Source of the DNA: Bacteroidales bacterium
Lineage (GTDB): Bacteria; Bacteroidota; Bacteroidia; Bacteroidales; F082
DNA: 39,022 nt
Assembly: GCA_014860665.1 (NCBI GenBank)
Contig: JACZJI010000040.1
Coordinates: forward strand, 1 to 39,022
Direction: 5' to 3'
The notes below the pieces were generated by a model, which saw nothing but the letters and a program-made list of their open reading frames with translations, was not told the origin of the DNA and made no database searches. The position numbers and the translations under genes were made by a program. This document shows positions 1-9,657 of the stretch, piece after piece (the stretch's first letter is position 1; the number at the start of each line of letters is the position of its first letter).

Positions 1-12
1 CTACAGAATATA

Positions 13-423
13 ATGTTATCAGGACCGAATAGTGCAATCTGGGTATTTGTAATTTTTGTTGGCTTTGTGGTGGTGATTGTGAGTTCGATGATAGGGCTCT
101 CATTTGTCCTCGGGGAGCGCCACCAGGATAAAGCCACTGGAGAACCCTATGAATCAGGCATTCCACCTACTGGTAATGCACGAATACGTTTTTCCTCGAG
201 CTTTTATTTGATAGCCATGTTTTTCGTGATTTTCGATTTGGATGCTGCATTCATCATGCTTTGGGCAGTTTCTTTTCGGGAAGTCGGACTTGTCGGCTAT
301 ATCGGTATTGCGATATTTATCACAATGCTGATCATACTCCTGATTTATGAATTAAGTACCGGAGCTCTTGATTTTGGGCCGAAGGGGAGAAAAATTTTAA
401 AGTATAAAAACAAGACTTCATGA
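13..423 (+). CDS. nuoA: NADH-quinone oxidoreductase subunit A (NuoA)
   Basis: Small membrane subunit of respiratory complex I, at the junction between the peripheral arm and the quinone/proton module. The 136-residue product has three hydrophobic segments (about residues 8-30, 65-87 and 94-115). The loop between the first two carries the family signature: an ERHQD-type stretch, then YESG and a GNARIRFSS stretch, and the second helix contains the acidic FDLD motif. It is the first gene of the nuo operon visible here, starting 13 bases from the window edge, so the operon promoter lies outside. Its TGA stop overlaps the nuoB ATG in an ATGA junction, which suggests translational coupling. Assignment is secure from the signature and from the gene order. 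Confidence 0.95.
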   Translation: MLSGPNSAIWVFVIFVGFVVVIVSSMIGLSFVLGERHQDKATGEPYESGIPPTGNARIRFSSSFYLIAMFFVIFDLDAAFIMLWAVSFREVGLVGYIGIAIFITMLIILLIYELSTGALDFGPKGRKILKYKNKTS

Positions 424-1055
424 AATATACCATTGAAAAACCAGGCAGTGGGAATATTATCCCACAAAATGAATTGTCGGAAGAAAACCTGTACAAATCA
501 GTATTGTTTGGGAAGCTGGACGAAATGATTGCATGGGGTAGAAAAAATTCCATTTGGCCATTCGGATTTGGCCTTTCCTGTTGTTTTGTGGAAATGGCAA
601 CTTCGCTCACAAGTCGTTACGATATTGCCCGATTCGGTGGTGAGGTAATCAGAAATACACCACGCGAAGCTGACCTGATGGTTATTGCAGGTACTGTTTT
701 TCTAAAAATGGCACCTGTTATTGTAAGATTATACGAACAGTTGATGGCACCGAAATGGGTTATCTCCATGGGTTCTTGTGCAAATTCAGGAGGTATGTAC
801 GATATATACAGCGTTGTACAGGGAGTGGATAAAATCTTGCCTGTGGACGTGTATGTGCCAGGCTGCCCGCCACGACCGGATGCCTTTCTGGAAGGCTTGC
901 TTTTACTAAGAGAATCCATTGGAAAAGAGCAACGTCCCCTGAGTTGGGTTATTGGTCCTAATGGTGTACAGAAAATGGAAAAAGTGAGCATGCGGGATTT
1001 GAAAAAGGAAGAAAGGAACAATATGGGAGACATTCGCCCAATGAATGAGATATAG
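420..1055 (+). CDS. nuoB: NADH-quinone oxidoreductase subunit B (NuoB), N2 cluster subunit
   Basis: Peripheral-arm subunit that carries the terminal [4Fe-4S] cluster N2, which passes electrons to quinone. The ligand pattern is visible: the tandem pair C54-C55 (GLSCCFVEM), C120 (MGSCANSGG) and C149 (VPGCPPRP). The product is 211 residues, slightly longer than compact bacterial NuoB because of about 25 extra residues at each end; the tail after residue 185 is charged and poorly conserved in appearance. The start overlaps the nuoA stop by four bases and fits family length. It is followed 24 bases later by the fused nuoCD gene. Confidence 0.97.
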   Translation: MKYTIEKPGSGNIIPQNELSEENLYKSVLFGKLDEMIAWGRKNSIWPFGFGLSCCFVEMATSLTSRYDIARFGGEVIRNTPREADLMVIAGTVFLKMAPVIVRLYEQLMAPKWVISMGSCANSGGMYDIYSVVQGVDKILPVDVYVPGCPPRPDAFLEGLLLLRESIGKEQRPLSWVIGPNGVQKMEKVSMRDLKKEERNNMGDIRPMNEI

Positions 1056-1079
1056 AAAGGAATTCAAATCCGGAATTAT

Positions 1080-2831
1080 ATGAGTTTTAGCGGAAATACA
1101 ATAATTGATGAGCTGGCATTAAAATTTGGTGGACAGGCTGTCTTGTCCCAGCAGCTAACACAAGACAAAATAACGACTTTTTGGATCAGTAAGGATTATC
1201 TGGTTCCGATATTGAAATATCTGAAAAACGAGATTTCCGGTCCTTTCAAAATGCTTTATGATCTCACCTGTATTGACGAACGGACAAGAACTCATCGTGA
1301 AGGCCAGCCACCCAGTGATTTTACGGTGGTTTATCATCTTACTTCATTAGAAAGAAATGAAGATCTTCGCATAAAAGTTCCGCTAAAAGATAATTATACC
1401 CTGCCCAGTATTACATCAGTTTGGGAATCAGCTAACTGGTATGAACGCGAAGTGTACGACATGTTTGGCGTCATTTTCAGCGGACATCCAAGGTTGACAA
1501 GAATTTTAATGCCTAAATCCTGGCAGGGGCATCCATTAAGAAAAGACCATCATACCCGGGCCACGGAAATCGACCCGTTCTCGTTGACTGACAAAATCCG
1601 CGAGGATGAAGAACTCAATCTTACTTTTAGTCCTGAAGAATATGGGATGAAAAGGCAAAGTGATGGCAGCGATTTCATGTTCCTTAATTTGGGACCACAG
1701 CACCCCGGAACGCATGGGCTTTTGAGACTAGTGGTTCAGCTGCATGGGGAAGATATCGTTGATATTGTTCCTGATATCGGATTCCATCACCGCGGTGCGG
1801 AAAAAATGGGTGAACGCCAATCTTGGCACACATTTATTCCATATACTGATCGAATTGATTATCTTGGAGGGGTGATGAACAACCTGGCTTACCTACTCTC
1901 TGTTGAAAAGTTGGGTGGAATTGAGGTTCCTGAAAGAGCCAGTGTGATCCGTATCATGATGAGCGAGCTTTTCAGGATCGCCAGTCATTTGGTTTGGCTG
2001 GGTACGTTTGCACAGGATTTGGGACAGTTGTCGCCGGTGTTTTATACTTTCAGTGACAGGGAACGTATTTTTGATATTGTTTCTGCTATTACCGGAGCCA
2101 GGATGCATCCCGCATGGTTCAGAATCGGTGGTGTGGCTCATGATCTACCCGATGGCTGGGAAAAGCTTATGCAGGATTTAGTGAATTATCTCCCTAAACG
2201 GCTGAGAGAATTCGATAAGATGATCATGAAAAACCGGATCATCAAGGCCCGAACAGTCGGTATCGGAGTTTTTACCACTGAAGAAGCCATTGAATGGGGC
2301 GTAACCGGAGCAGGACTTCGCGCAACAGGTTACAACTGGGATTATCGTAAAACAAGACCCTATTCAGGTATTGATCAATTTGAGTTTGATATCCCCTTAG
2401 GGAAAAACGGTGATTGTTACGACCGGGCAATAATTCGTATGGAAGAGATGCGTCAAAGCCTGCGAATTATTCAGCAATGTATCAACAATATGCCAGCCGG
2501 ACATTACAAATCGGATCATGCGTTGGCAATACCTCCCCGGAAAGATAAAACAATGACAGATATAGAAACGCTTATTACACATTTTGTGGGTGTTTCATGG
2601 GGACCGGTTTTCCCTTCAGGAGAAGCCATGGTCCCGATTGAAGCTACAAAAGGTAGTAATGGTTACTATTTGATCAGTGACGGAAGTACATCAGCATATC
2701 GTGCACGGATACGGACTCCATCTTTTCCGCATATGCAGATGTTGCCATTTATTAGCAAAGGATACACAATACCGGATCTGTTATCGATTTTGGGAGCGAT
2801 GGATTTCGTGTTGGCAGATTTGGATAGATAA
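1080..2831 (+). CDS. nuoCD: NADH-quinone oxidoreductase fused subunits C and D (NuoCD)
   Basis: Two peripheral-arm subunits in one polypeptide of 583 residues. Residues 1 to about 160 are the NuoC (30-kDa) domain, with the signature around residues 119-160 ([12 protein letters not shown], then a GHPLRKDHH stretch). A short charged linker leads to the NuoD (49-kDa) domain from about residue 198 to the end, beginning [13 protein letters not shown], with the quinone-site features of this family and the C-terminal [12 protein letters not shown] ending. The NuoCD fusion is found in enterobacteria and in many Bacteroidota; some other lineages keep two genes. The reading frame is continuous through the junction, so this is a true fusion and not a sequencing join. 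NuoD shares ancestry with the large subunit of NiFe hydrogenases. Confidence 0.97.
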   Translation: MSFSGNTIIDELALKFGGQAVLSQQLTQDKITTFWISKDYLVPILKYLKNEISGPFKMLYDLTCIDERTRTHREGQPPSDFTVVYHLTSLERNEDLRIKVPLKDNYTLPSITSVWESANWYEREVYDMFGVIFSGHPRLTRILMPKSWQGHPLRKDHHTRATEIDPFSLTDKIREDEELNLTFSPEEYGMKRQSDGSDFMFLNLGPQHPGTHGLLRLVVQLHGEDIVDIVPDIGFHHRGAEKMGERQSWHTFIPYTDRIDYLGGVMNNLAYLLSVEKLGGIEVPERASVIRIMMSELFRIASHLVWLGTFAQDLGQLSPVFYTFSDRERIFDIVSAITGARMHPAWFRIGGVAHDLPDGWEKLMQDLVNYLPKRLREFDKMIMKNRIIKARTVGIGVFTTEEAIEWGVTGAGLRATGYNWDYRKTRPYSGIDQFEFDIPLGKNGDCYDRAIIRMEEMRQSLRIIQQCINNMPAGHYKSDHALAIPPRKDKTMTDIETLITHFVGVSWGPVFPSGEAMVPIEATKGSNGYYLISDGSTSAYRARIRTPSFPHMQMLPFISKGYTIPDLLSILGAMDFVLADLDR

Positions 2832-2854
2832 GAAACTAAAAACAACAAATCACA

Positions 2855-3319
2855 ATGTTGACTGATAAAGAAAAGAAAGAAATATTTGAAGAGGTAAAAC
2901 AATATCCTTCCCCAAAAGGAGCTTGTATTGACGCTTTAAAAGTAGTGCAGGAGCATCGTGGATGGGTATCTGATGAGTCGGTGAAAGATATTGCTGGGAT
3001 ATTAGAGATGTCGAATGAAGAGGTAGACAGCGTGGCGACTTTTTACCCCCGCATCTATCGTAAACCTGTTGGGCGTAACGTTATCCTGCTTTGTGACGGG
3101 ATTAGTTGTATGATAATGGGATATGAATCCATTTATGAACATATCTCAAAGCAACTTGGGATAAGTTTTGGAGAAACTACTGAGGATGGAAGATATACGT
3201 TACTTCCTATTTCATGCCTCGGTGATTGTGATCATGCCCCATCTATGATGATCAACAACGATCATTATAATAATCTGACGATAGAAAATGTTGTTGAACT
3301 GCTTGATGATTATAAATAG
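2855..3319 (+). CDS. nuoE: NADH-quinone oxidoreductase subunit E (NuoE)
   Basis: The 24-kDa-type subunit of the NADH-dehydrogenase module, with a thioredoxin-like fold that binds [2Fe-2S] cluster N1a. All four ligands are visible in the usual spacing: C80 and C85 (CDGISC, Cx4C) and C121 and C125 (CLGDC, Cx3C). The helical N-terminal part (residues 1-65) contains the family motif VDSVATFYPRIY. At 154 residues the length is normal. It lies 23 bases after nuoCD and 6 bases before nuoF, the partner to which it binds in the module. Confidence 0.97.
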   Translation: MLTDKEKKEIFEEVKQYPSPKGACIDALKVVQEHRGWVSDESVKDIAGILEMSNEEVDSVATFYPRIYRKPVGRNVILLCDGISCMIMGYESIYEHISKQLGISFGETTEDGRYTLLPISCLGDCDHAPSMMINNDHYNNLTIENVVELLDDYK

Positions 3320-3325
3320 TGCACC

Positions 3326-4600
3326 ATGGAAAGGCCTTTGACAGAACATATTAAACCAGGTGCTCCACCACTGACGTTTGAAGAATACAGAAAAGCAGGC
3401 GGTTATGAGGGCGTGCGAAAAGCTTTAAAGGAAATGTCGCCAACGGAGGTGACGAATCTTATAAAAGATGCAAAGCTGCTTGGAAGAGGTGGTGCAGGAT
3501 TCCCGACGGGCGTAAAATGGAGTCTGGTGCCCATGGAACCGGATCGGTCGAAACCCAAATATCTGGTATGCAATGCCGATGAAATGGAACCTGGCACGTT
3601 TAAGGATCGCTATCTTTTGGAGGGAAATCCTCATCAGTTGATTGCAGGAATGATTGTTGCTGCCTATGCCATACAGGCAGACAAAGCTTATATCTTTCTT
3701 CGATGGGCATATAAAAAAGCCGAAAAAGCATTGCGAAAAGCTCTGGCGGAAGCCTACGAAGCCGGGTACCTTGGCGAAAATATCCTTGGGTCGGGTTTTA
3801 ATCTGGACCTCAATATACACGTTAGTGCCGGAAGATATATCTGTGGTGAGGAAACAGCTTTACTCAACTCTCTCGAAGGAAAAAGAGCCATCCCCCGCAC
3901 AAAACCACCGTTTCCAGCTGCCAGTGGTTTGTTTGGCAGGCCAACAGTGGTAAATAATGTGGAAACACTTTCCTGGGCATCTCATATTGTAAGTCACGGA
4001 GCTGCATGGTTTAAAAGCCTGAGTCTGACAGAAACGGGAGGCACCAAGATATTCGGTGTTAGCGGAAGGGTGAAGAATCCCGGTTTGTGGGAACTTCCTA
4101 TGGGAACCACAGTGCGTGAGATATTAGAGGAACATGCAGGAGGTATGACTGAAGGTTATCGTTTCCGTGGTGCATTGCCCGGAGGTGCTTCAACAGATTT
4201 CCTTGTAGAACAACATTTGGATATTCAAATGGATTTCGCAACGGTGGCAGCTGCCGGAAGCCGGATGGGAACCGGAACGATGATTATTCTGGATGATAAA
4301 ACCTGCCCGGTGGCTTTTCTTAAAAACATAGAACGGTTTTTTGCTCTGGAAAGTTGCGGATGGTGTACTCCTTGCCGTGAAGGTTTGCCCTGGGTCGAGA
4401 AGATTTTGACTGCCATTGAGGAAGGCAGAGGCAGAATGGAGCATCTGGATACATTGAAATCCCAGACAAAATATTTGGCTCCCGGCCACACGTTTTGTGC
4501 CCATGCGCCTGGTGCTGCGGAACCTCTGCAAAGCGGACTCAAATATTTTCATGATGATTTTGTACAGCATATTCACGATAAAAAATGCCCTTGGAAATGA
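3326..4600 (+). CDS. nuoF: NADH-quinone oxidoreductase subunit F (NuoF), NADH and FMN binding
   Basis: Electron-entry subunit: oxidises NADH with FMN and passes electrons through [4Fe-4S] cluster N3. The glycine-rich FMN/NADH loop GRGGAGFPTG begins at residue 53, a second nucleotide-contact segment (YICGEETALLNSLEG) is near residue 175, and the N3 ligands are C344, C347 and C350 (SCGWCTPCREG) with C391 (HTFCAHAPG). The product is 424 residues, the usual size. The presence of a proper NuoF with NuoE and NuoG shows that this complex takes electrons from NADH, unlike the 11-subunit forms that lack E, F and G. The stop codon overlaps or abuts the start of nuoG. Confidence 0.98.
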   Translation: MERPLTEHIKPGAPPLTFEEYRKAGGYEGVRKALKEMSPTEVTNLIKDAKLLGRGGAGFPTGVKWSLVPMEPDRSKPKYLVCNADEMEPGTFKDRYLLEGNPHQLIAGMIVAAYAIQADKAYIFLRWAYKKAEKALRKALAEAYEAGYLGENILGSGFNLDLNIHVSAGRYICGEETALLNSLEGKRAIPRTKPPFPAASGLFGRPTVVNNVETLSWASHIVSHGAAWFKSLSLTETGGTKIFGVSGRVKNPGLWELPMGTTVREILEEHAGGMTEGYRFRGALPGGASTDFLVEQHLDIQMDFATVAAAGSRMGTGTMIILDDKTCPVAFLKNIERFFALESCGWCTPCREGLPWVEKILTAIEEGRGRMEHLDTLKSQTKYLAPGHTFCAHAPGAAEPLQSGLKYFHDDFVQHIHDKKCPWK

Positions 4601-7311
4601 CAATGGTTAAAATTCAGATAGACGGAAAACAATACGAGGTAAAGCAGGGGAAAAACCTTCTGGAGGCTGGACTTACTCTTGGAATTGACATTCCTCACTT
4701 TTGCTACCATCCTGCTATGGGTTCCGTAGGTGCATGCAGACTTTGTGCAGTTAAGAAATTCAGGGACGCTGATGATAAACAGGGTCGTATTGTGATGTCT
4801 TGCCTGGAGCCGGTTACTGAAGGCATGATTATCGAAACCCGTGATGACACTTCCAAAGACTTTCGCGCATCGGTGGTTGAAGGCCTTATGACTAACCATC
4901 CCCACGATTGTCCGGTTTGTGATGAAGGTGGCGAATGCCATTTACAGGACATGACCGTCATGACCGGCCACAATTACAGGCATTTTGATTTTAAGAAGCG
5001 AACCCACAATAATCAGTACCTCGGGCCATTTATTGCTCACGAAATGAACCGCTGCATCCAGTGTTATCGCTGCGTGCGGTTTTACAGAGATTATGCCGGA
5101 GGGAAAGATTTAAATGTCTTTTCATCTCATAATCATGTCTATTTTGGCAGACATGAGGAGGGAACGCTTGAAAGTGAATTCAGTGGCAACCTGGTAGAGG
5201 TCTGTCCCACTGGTGTATTTACAGACAAAACCTTCCATAAGCATTTTACCCGTAAATGGGATCTTTCAAATGCTCCATCCGTCTGCACGGGATGTAGTGT
5301 GGGATGTAATATAATAGTCAGTGAACGCTATGGTTCTCTGAGACGAGTTATGAACCGTTATAACGGTGCGGTAAACGGTTATTTTATTTGTGATCGCGGG
5401 CGGTTCGGATATGAATTCGTTAATGATGAGAAACGAATCAGGACAATTAAAATTCGCCATAAAAAGAATGATAATCAGGAAGAAGCTGAAAATGAGACTT
5501 TGATTTCACTTCTGAAAACCGAACTGTCAAAAGATAAAAGAATCATTGGAATTGGTTCTCCAAGAGCCTCTATCGAATCGAATTTTGCTTTGTCTACTTT
5601 GGTAGGAAAAGAGAATTTTTATCATGGAATTTCCAAAAAAGAACATCTGCTGACTGACACTATCCTTAACTTTATGAAACAAAGCAGCATCCGTACGCCT
5701 TCCTTAAAACAAATGGAAAAGGCAGATGCTGTGTTGGTTTTGGGAGAAGATTTGGTAAATACGGCTCCTATGGTGGCTTTAGCATTGCGTCAGTCAACCC
5801 GAAATAAGTCTTTTGAAACCGCTGAGAAAAACGGAATTCCATCGTGGAATGATGCTCCTTTGCGTGAATTAGCACAGGATGAAAAAAGCCCGTTGTTTGT
5901 TATTACATCTTTCAAAGACAGTCTGGATGAAATTGCCGAAAATTCCATCAGAGAATCTTATGACGGAATTGCAAATCTTGGATTTGCAATGGCTGGCCTT
6001 TTGGATACAAAAGCTCCATCTCCTTCAAACCTGAACAAGGAACATCAGAATCTGGCTGAAAAAATTGCCACTATACTGAAAAATGCAAAGAATCCATTGA
6101 TCGTTTCAGGAGTTCATTCCGGTGATGAAAGAATGGTGCAGGCAGCTTTGAATATGGCTAAAGCGCTGTCATCTGTCAATAAAAACTGTATGCTCAGCAT
6201 GGTTTTGCCGGAATCCAACAGCATGGGATTAGCTATGATGCCTGGAAAATCTTTGGATGATTTGGCTTCACTTGAAGAAATTGATACATTGGTTGTTCTT
6301 GAAAATGATTTGTATAGAAGAGCTTCTGAAAAATCAGTGAACGCTTTATTTGAAAAGAGCAAAAAAGTAATTGTGCTTGATCATCTGATCAATAAAACAA
6401 CGCAACGAGCCGATCTTTTGCTTCCTGCAGCCACTTTTGTTGAAGCCGAAGGCACATTGGTAAGCCATGAGGGCCGGGCGCAACGGTTTTACAAAGCCTT
6501 GCCTGACAAAGAGCCCGTTATGGAAAGTTGGCGTTGGATTGGTGAAATGATACAGGCTAAGGAGCAAAAACAAGAGGCTACCTGGAAGCGATTTGACGAT
6601 TTAGTCGCTTCATTGACTCATGAACTGCCTGTTTTTGACGGGTTGGAGAAGCATATGCCTGATGCCGACTTCAGGATGCTCAATGAAAAGGTTCCGCGAC
6701 AGACTTTGCGTTATAGCGGTCGTACTTCTATGAATGCGAAAGTTGCCGTCAGTGAAACGCGAATTACTTTAGATGAAGATTCACCGTTAACTTTCAGTAT
6801 GGAGGGGCAGTCTGAAATGCCCCCTTCCTCATTGACGCCATTTTACTGGACGCCAGGCTGGAATTCTGTTCAGGCGTTGTATGGCTATCTGGATGAACCC
6901 AACGGTTCCATGAAAGGTGGTGATCCTGGTATTCGTCTTATTGAGCCTGCCGAGAATGACAATACGGAGTATTTTAAGGAAATGTCATCAACTTCTGAAA
7001 ATCATGAAAGAGAGTTGCAAATTGTTCCGGTTTACCAGATTTTTGGAAGTGAAGAGCTGAGTACAAAAAGTCCTGCTTTGGCGAAACGCATCAAGGATCC
7101 ATTTATTTATCTGAATCCAGAAGATGCAAAAGCAGTCGGCGTGGACGATGATGAACTGGTACATCTGGAGATAGACGATAATAAACTGGAAATCAAGGTA
7201 AAAATTGAAAATAGCTTACCAAAAGGTGTAGTAGGAATGGCAAAAAATTTCCCTGAAATGCCTTTTGTAATGTTGCCGGGTTATGGCCGGTTTAAAAAAA
7301 TAAACAGCTAA
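4597..7311 (+). CDS. nuoG: NADH-quinone oxidoreductase subunit G (NuoG)
   Basis: Large peripheral-arm subunit that carries a chain of Fe-S clusters. The N-terminal ferredoxin domain holds a [2Fe-2S] site (Cys in CYHP, GACRLC and SCLEP), then the [12 protein letters not shown] segment and the CIQCYRC...VCPTG segment for [4Fe-4S] clusters, followed by a molybdopterin-oxidoreductase-like domain. At its entrance the motif Cx2Cx3Cx27C (CTGCSVGC, later YFICDRG) matches the off-pathway cluster N7, which many NuoG proteins have lost. The protein is about 904 residues. Three in-frame ATG codons are possible: 4585, 4597 and 4603. I chose 4597 because it makes an ATGA overlap with the nuoF stop and the protein then begins like other NuoG ([10 protein letters not shown]); 4603 is equally possible. 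Confidence 0.95.
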   Translation: MTMVKIQIDGKQYEVKQGKNLLEAGLTLGIDIPHFCYHPAMGSVGACRLCAVKKFRDADDKQGRIVMSCLEPVTEGMIIETRDDTSKDFRASVVEGLMTNHPHDCPVCDEGGECHLQDMTVMTGHNYRHFDFKKRTHNNQYLGPFIAHEMNRCIQCYRCVRFYRDYAGGKDLNVFSSHNHVYFGRHEEGTLESEFSGNLVEVCPTGVFTDKTFHKHFTRKWDLSNAPSVCTGCSVGCNIIVSERYGSLRRVMNRYNGAVNGYFICDRGRFGYEFVNDEKRIRTIKIRHKKNDNQEEAENETLISLLKTELSKDKRIIGIGSPRASIESNFALSTLVGKENFYHGISKKEHLLTDTILNFMKQSSIRTPSLKQMEKADAVLVLGEDLVNTAPMVALALRQSTRNKSFETAEKNGIPSWNDAPLRELAQDEKSPLFVITSFKDSLDEIAENSIRESYDGIANLGFAMAGLLDTKAPSPSNLNKEHQNLAEKIATILKNAKNPLIVSGVHSGDERMVQAALNMAKALSSVNKNCMLSMVLPESNSMGLAMMPGKSLDDLASLEEIDTLVVLENDLYRRASEKSVNALFEKSKKVIVLDHLINKTTQRADLLLPAATFVEAEGTLVSHEGRAQRFYKALPDKEPVMESWRWIGEMIQAKEQKQEATWKRFDDLVASLTHELPVFDGLEKHMPDADFRMLNEKVPRQTLRYSGRTSMNAKVAVSETRITLDEDSPLTFSMEGQSEMPPSSLTPFYWTPGWNSVQALYGYLDEPNGSMKGGDPGIRLIEPAENDNTEYFKEMSSTSENHERELQIVPVYQIFGSEELSTKSPALAKRIKDPFIYLNPEDAKAVGVDDDELVHLEIDDNKLEIKVKIENSLPKGVVGMAKNFPEMPFVMLPGYGRFKKINS

Positions 7312-7313
7312 TT

Positions 7314-8258
7314 ATGAATCATATATTGATTATAGTGGGGGTTCTTGTACTGGCTCTGACCATAGCTGCCGGATTGATTTGGGTTGAGCGCAGACTTCTG
7401 TCTTTATGGCAGGACAGGCTCGGACCGAATCGTGTCGGCCCATTGGGTCTGGGACAGGTGCTTGCAGATATGATCAAGCTATTCTTTAAGGAAGACTGGA
7501 TTCCTCCTTTTGCTGATAAACCTGTATTTGTGCTGGCACCTGGAATTCTGGTACTTACTATTTTATTGACCTTTGCCATAATTCCTTTTGGTCCCCATTT
7601 TTATGTTTTTAATTCGAACATCGGAATCCTGTTTTTCCTGGGCAACTCATCGCTTGGGGTCTACAGTATTGTGCTTGGCGGTTGGGCTTCCAACAATAAA
7701 TATTCGATGATTGGCGCTATGCGTGCTTCAGCTCAGATGCTTACTTATGAAGTGTTCATGGGACTTTCCCTTATGGGAGTGGTCATGATGGCTGACAGTT
7801 TCAATCTAAATACGATTGTTGAAGCTCAAAAAGGAGGATGGTTTATTATTCCACAGTTTATAGGCTTTGTGGTGTTTTTCATCGCCGGAGTTGCAGAAAC
7901 TCACAGGCTTCCGTTTGACATTCCTGAAGCAGAAGGAGAACTTGTCGCCGGATATCATTCTGAATATTCCGGAATGAAATTCGGGATGTTTTTTGTGGGT
8001 GAATATTTGGGAATTACGTTGATCTCGGCACTTATTGCTACCTTGTTTTTTGGTGGATGGCTGGGACCATCATTTTTGCCGCCTTTTGTCTGGTTGATGA
8101 TCAAGACGTTTTTCTTCATCGGCATCTTCATCTTGCTGCGTGCCTCATTGCCAAGACCAAGGTATGACCAGCTGATGACCTTTGGATGGAAAGTACTGCT
8201 TCCGCTGGCACTACTTAATTTATTGATTACAGGAGCTATCCTGATCTTTTTAAAATGA
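7314..8258 (+). CDS. nuoH: NADH-quinone oxidoreductase subunit H (NuoH)
   Basis: Membrane subunit that anchors the peripheral arm and forms much of the quinone-binding chamber. The 314-residue product has about eight transmembrane helices. Family signatures are plain: the [21 protein letters not shown] stretch after the first helix and the acidic loop [20 protein letters not shown] with a following [11 protein letters not shown] segment, which lies at the junction with the quinone site. It starts three bases after the nuoG stop, which implies coupled translation. Confidence 0.97.
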   Translation: MNHILIIVGVLVLALTIAAGLIWVERRLLSLWQDRLGPNRVGPLGLGQVLADMIKLFFKEDWIPPFADKPVFVLAPGILVLTILLTFAIIPFGPHFYVFNSNIGILFFLGNSSLGVYSIVLGGWASNNKYSMIGAMRASAQMLTYEVFMGLSLMGVVMMADSFNLNTIVEAQKGGWFIIPQFIGFVVFFIAGVAETHRLPFDIPEAEGELVAGYHSEYSGMKFGMFFVGEYLGITLISALIATLFFGGWLGPSFLPPFVWLMIKTFFFIGIFILLRASLPRPRYDQLMTFGWKVLLPLALLNLLITGAILIFLK

Positions 8259-8281
8259 CTTTAATGATTTAAGAAAATAAC

Positions 8282-8797
8282 ATGTTCAGCATACTTCAAA
8301 CAATTTGGTTGACTTTTCTTCACCTCTTTCATAAGGCAGAGACGGTGCAATATCCGGAAGAAAAGCCTTATCTGGCACCTCGTTACAGAGGAAGAATCGT
8401 TCTTACACGGGATTCTGATATGAACGAAAGATGTGTGGCATGTAACCTATGTGCTGCAGCTTGTCCGGTGGACTGTATTTCACTGCAGGCTACTGAAGAT
8501 GAATCAGGCAGGCGATATGCCGAATTTTTCAGAATCAATTTTTCAAGATGTATTTTTTGTGGCTTTTGCGAAGAAGCCTGCCCGACTTATGCAATTCAAT
8601 TAATTCCCGATACGGAAATGGGAGAATATGATCGTCAGAATCTGGTATACGAAAAGGAACATCTGCTCATTAGCGGACAAGGAAAATATCATAATTATAA
8701 TTTCTATAAGCAAGCCGGTGTTGACATGGGGGTGAAGGGAAAAGGTGAAGGAGAAATGGAAGAAAAGCCTATAGACGTAAAAAGTCTGATGCCATAA
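8282..8797 (+). CDS. nuoI: NADH-quinone oxidoreductase subunit I (NuoI)
   Basis: Ferredoxin-like subunit that carries [4Fe-4S] clusters N6a and N6b and hands electrons to NuoB. Both ligand sets are complete: C51, C54, C57 with C100 for one cluster, and C90, C93, C96 with C61 for the other ([12 protein letters not shown] and [12 protein letters not shown]). The N-terminal 20 residues form an amphipathic, membrane-surface helix as usual. The product is 171 residues. The C-terminal 30 residues are charged ([10 protein letters not shown]) and look like a free tail. Spacing is 23 bases from nuoH and 10 bases to nuoJ. Confidence 0.97.
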   Translation: MFSILQTIWLTFLHLFHKAETVQYPEEKPYLAPRYRGRIVLTRDSDMNERCVACNLCAAACPVDCISLQATEDESGRRYAEFFRINFSRCIFCGFCEEACPTYAIQLIPDTEMGEYDRQNLVYEKEHLLISGQGKYHNYNFYKQAGVDMGVKGKGEGEMEEKPIDVKSLMP

Positions 8798-8807
8798 AAC
8801 AGTAAAG

Positions 8808-9326
8808 ATGAATATATTTTTCTACATAGCAGCTACAGTTGCCATTACCACAACAATACTGGCAATTTCCCGCAGAAACGCAATTCATGCATTACTTAAC
8901 CTGATATTGTCGTTACTGTCGATATCGGTTGTTTTATACTTGCTAGATGCTCAGTTTATTGCGGCTTTGGAGGTTATTATTTATGCCGGAGCTATTATGG
9001 TGCTTTTCATTTTTGTGACCATGATACTCAATATTGGATTGGAGAATAAACAGGAGAAAAAATGGTATAACCCACGAATGTGGTTCGTTGCGGCTTTTTT
9101 TGCCGGGATTCTCTTTTTGGATCTGATACTTGCAGTAAAAAATGCACAAATCCAACCTGTAGCAGCGCAGGTTATTCACTCCAAGCAGGTGGGAATTTCC
9201 ATGTTTACTACATACTTACTTGCTGTGGAAATAGCTGCTGTACTATTGATGGCAGGTATAATTGGAGCATTTCATTTGGGAAGTCAAGAGAAGAAAGTTA
9301 TGCATCGTTTTTTGGAAAAAAAATAA
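8808..9326 (+). CDS. nuoJ: NADH-quinone oxidoreductase subunit J (NuoJ)
   Basis: Membrane subunit next to NuoH, with five predicted transmembrane helices in 172 residues. The third helix carries the characteristic EVIIYAGAIMVLFIFV stretch (about residues 57-72), where a helix bulge is known in complex I structures. It precedes nuoK by four bases. The size and gene order agree with the family, and nothing unusual is visible. Confidence 0.95.
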   Translation: MNIFFYIAATVAITTTILAISRRNAIHALLNLILSLLSISVVLYLLDAQFIAALEVIIYAGAIMVLFIFVTMILNIGLENKQEKKWYNPRMWFVAAFFAGILFLDLILAVKNAQIQPVAAQVIHSKQVGISMFTTYLLAVEIAAVLLMAGIIGAFHLGSQEKKVMHRFLEKK

Positions 9327-9330
9327 GAAT

Positions 9331-9645
9331 ATGCTGACAGTACCACTAAAAATATTATTGTTGTTTGCCGGGACTCTTTTCCTATTGGGGCTGGCAGGAC
9401 TTCTAGTGAGACGAAACATCATTTTTATGCTGATGTCTATCGAGATTATGCTTAACAGTGCCGGACTGGTATTTATAGCTGCAGGTAGGCACTGGGGGCA
9501 ACCTGACGGGCAAGTGATGTTTATATTTATTCTGGCTGTGGCTGCTGTTGAGGTATCCATAGGCCTGGCATTGATTCTGCAGGTTTATCATCATTATAAA
9601 ACCTTAGATGTGGATGCGATAAGTAAATTAAGAGACCATAATTAA
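9331..9645 (+). CDS. nuoK: NADH-quinone oxidoreductase subunit K (NuoK)
   Basis: Small antiporter-like membrane subunit with three helices, 104 residues from the chosen ATG at 9331. The two glutamates important for proton transfer in the family are seen: one in MSIEIMLNS (helix 2) and one in AAVEVSIGLALIL (helix 3). A longer open frame reaches back to 9262, but that would overlap nuoJ by 65 bases and add a charged stretch unlike NuoK; the start at 9331, four bases after the nuoJ stop, gives the normal length and N-terminus. Confidence 0.95.
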   Translation: MLTVPLKILLLFAGTLFLLGLAGLLVRRNIIFMLMSIEIMLNSAGLVFIAAGRHWGQPDGQVMFIFILAVAAVEVSIGLALILQVYHHYKTLDVDAISKLRDHN

Positions 9646-9657
9646 AAACAGACGGTT

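Noticed and set aside
9262..9330. Upstream extension of nuoK
   Set aside because: It would overlap nuoJ by 65 bases and add a charged leader unlike NuoK; the ATG at 9331 gives the family N-terminus.
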